Source: an uncultured Vogesella sp. (GTDB lineage: Bacteria > Pseudomonadota > Gammaproteobacteria > Burkholderiales > Chromobacteriaceae). Taken from it: a stretch of DNA of 13,147 nucleotides. Below the pieces are notes generated by a model. It was not told the origin of the DNA and did no database searches. It saw nothing but the letters and a program-made list of their open reading frames with translations. The stretch lies in NCBI GenBank assembly GCA_946479405.1, contig CAMLGD010000084.1, positions 1 to 13,147 on the forward strand, written 5' to 3'. A program made the position numbers and the translations under genes. This document shows positions 12,253 to 13,147 of this stretch, piece after piece (the first letter of the stretch is position 1; each line of letters begins with the position of its first letter).

Positions 12253-13147
12253 ATGTCCATCCGTCTGGAACACGATCTGCTCGGCGACCGCGAAGTGCCG
12301 GCGCATGTTTACTGGGGCGTGCATACCCTGCGTGCCATCGAGAATTTTCCCATCACCGGGCAGACCATCGCCAGCTACGGCGACCTGATCCGCGCGCTGG
12401 CGGTGATCAAGCAGGCTGCGGCACAGGCCAACCATCAGTTGGGCCTGCTGGCCGATCATCACAAGGACGCCATCGTGCTGGCCTGCGAGGAAATCCGCGC
12501 CGGCAAGCTGCATGACCAGTTCGTGGTCGACGTGATCCAGGGTGGTGCCGGCACCTCCACCAATATGAATGCCAACGAGGTGATCGCCAATCGCGCGCTG
12601 GAACTGCTGGGCCACGGCAAGGGCGAGTATCAGCATCTGCACCCCAACGAGCACGTCAACATGGGGCAGAGCACCAACGACGTGTACCCCACTGCACTGC
12701 GGCTGGCGACGTTCTGGGGCGTACAGCGCCTGTTGGCGGCGATGGCTCGCCTGCGCGATGCCTTCGACGACAAGGCCGACGAGTTCGCCGACGTACTGAA
12801 GATGGGCCGTACCCAGCTGCAGGACGCGGTGCCGATGACGCTGGGGCAGGAGTTCCGCACCTACGCGGTGATGCTGGACGAGGACGAGCAGCGGCTGTAC
12901 GAAGCCAGCGCGTTGATGCTGGAGATCAACCTGGGCGCTACTGCCATCGGTACCGGCATTACCGCCCACCCGGACTACACCCCGCTGGTGTGCGAGAAAC
13001 TGTCGGCACTGACCGGGCTGGCGCTGGAAACCGCGCCCAACCTGATCGAGGCCACTCAGGACTGCGGCGCCTTCGTGCAGCTGTCCGGCGTGCTCAAGCG
13101 TGTGGCGGTGAAGCTGTCCAAGAGCTGCAACGATCTGCGCCTGCTGT
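12253..13147 (+). CDS. aspA: Aspartate ammonia-lyase (aspartase), 3' end cut by the window
   Basis: The first 298 codons of aspartate ammonia-lyase, which reversibly converts L-aspartate to fumarate and ammonia in the cytoplasm; the usual length is about 470 residues. The frame runs open to the right edge, so the catalytic serine loop (GSSxMPxKxN) is outside the window. Visible signatures are LGDREVPAHVYWGVHTLRA (10-28), QGGAGTSTNMNANEV (96-110), NMGQSTNDVYPTALR (136-150), KMGRTQLQDAVPMTLGQEF (183-201) and EINLGATAIGTG (224-235). TQLQDA, rather than the THLQDA of class II fumarase, identifies it as aspartase. AAGAGAG precedes the ATG by about 9 nt. The gene is preceded by a LysR-type regulator with its own terminator and by a candidate operator, so it should be transcribed separately and regulated by that protein. 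Confidence 0.96.
   Translation, partial: MSIRLEHDLLGDREVPAHVYWGVHTLRAIENFPITGQTIASYGDLIRALAVIKQAAAQANHQLGLLADHHKDAIVLACEEIRAGKLHDQFVVDVIQGGAGTSTNMNANEVIANRALELLGHGKGEYQHLHPNEHVNMGQSTNDVYPTALRLATFWGVQRLLAAMARLRDAFDDKADEFADVLKMGRTQLQDAVPMTLGQEFRTYAVMLDEDEQRLYEASALMLEINLGATAIGTGITAHPDYTPLVCEKLSALTGLALETAPNLIEATQDCGAFVQLSGVLKRVAVKLSKSCNDLRLL

Noticed and set aside
11604..12515. 303-codon + strand frame bridging the LysR gene and aspA
   Set aside because: Runs across a terminator and out of frame with two firm genes; Arg/Gly/Ala-rich shadow.

Overview
This is a GC-rich (roughly two-thirds G+C by eye) bacterial chromosome segment in which every convincing gene reads on the + strand. Codon use, gene content and protein style suggest a betaproteobacterium, most likely of the Neisseriales (Chromobacterium/Vogesella/Aquitalea type). 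That placement is inference from reading, not from a search.

Layout. Positions 1-9485 are the tail of a surface-polysaccharide (O-antigen, capsule or exopolysaccharide) locus. It holds the 3' part of a GT4 glycosyltransferase (<2-838), a second GT4 enzyme (856-1959), a DUF1345 membrane protein (1972-2673), a WbuB-like GT4 enzyme with a probable TTG start (2744-3979), a 226-bp repeat-filled gap (3980-4205), an acyltransferase-3 membrane enzyme (4206-5243), a DegT-type PLP sugar aminotransferase (5362-6525), a PglC-like initiating phosphoglycosyl transferase (6525-7202), a small GFA-family zinc protein (7212-7571) and a WbpM/PglF-type UDP-sugar 4,6-dehydratase (7599-9485). A strong terminator at 9518-9545 closes the locus. 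The dehydratase, aminotransferase and phosphoglycosyl transferase together look like a bacillosamine-type route: make a 4-amino-4,6-dideoxy sugar nucleotide, then load it on undecaprenyl phosphate. The GT4 enzymes would extend the glycan and the acyltransferase would decorate it.

Positions 9546-13147 are a separate dicarboxylate/aspartate module. It has a promoter and a long structured leader (9569-9753), a DAACS-family symporter (9754-11067) with a terminator, a LysR-type regulator (11170-12081) with a terminator, and the first 298 codons of aspartate ammonia-lyase aspA (12253 to the window end). A perfect dyad TGCAA-N3-TTGCA, which fits the LysR T-N11-A box, lies in the aspA upstream region. 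The likely logic is uptake of aspartate or a related acid, sensing by the regulator, and deamination of aspartate to fumarate plus ammonia.

The most unusual signal is not a gene. The 10-mer GTTGGCCGCA occurs 11 times in both orientations, usually as AA(C/G)GTTGGCCGCA, inside genes in different reading frames, between genes, and as head-to-head palindromes. A hand estimate from base composition predicts about 0.05 copies. All 11 lie after position 4045. Its density and layout resemble a DNA uptake sequence, possibly a dialect distinct from those of Neisseria. A second repeat class, GTAG-headed REP-like hairpins, sits at 3976-4101.
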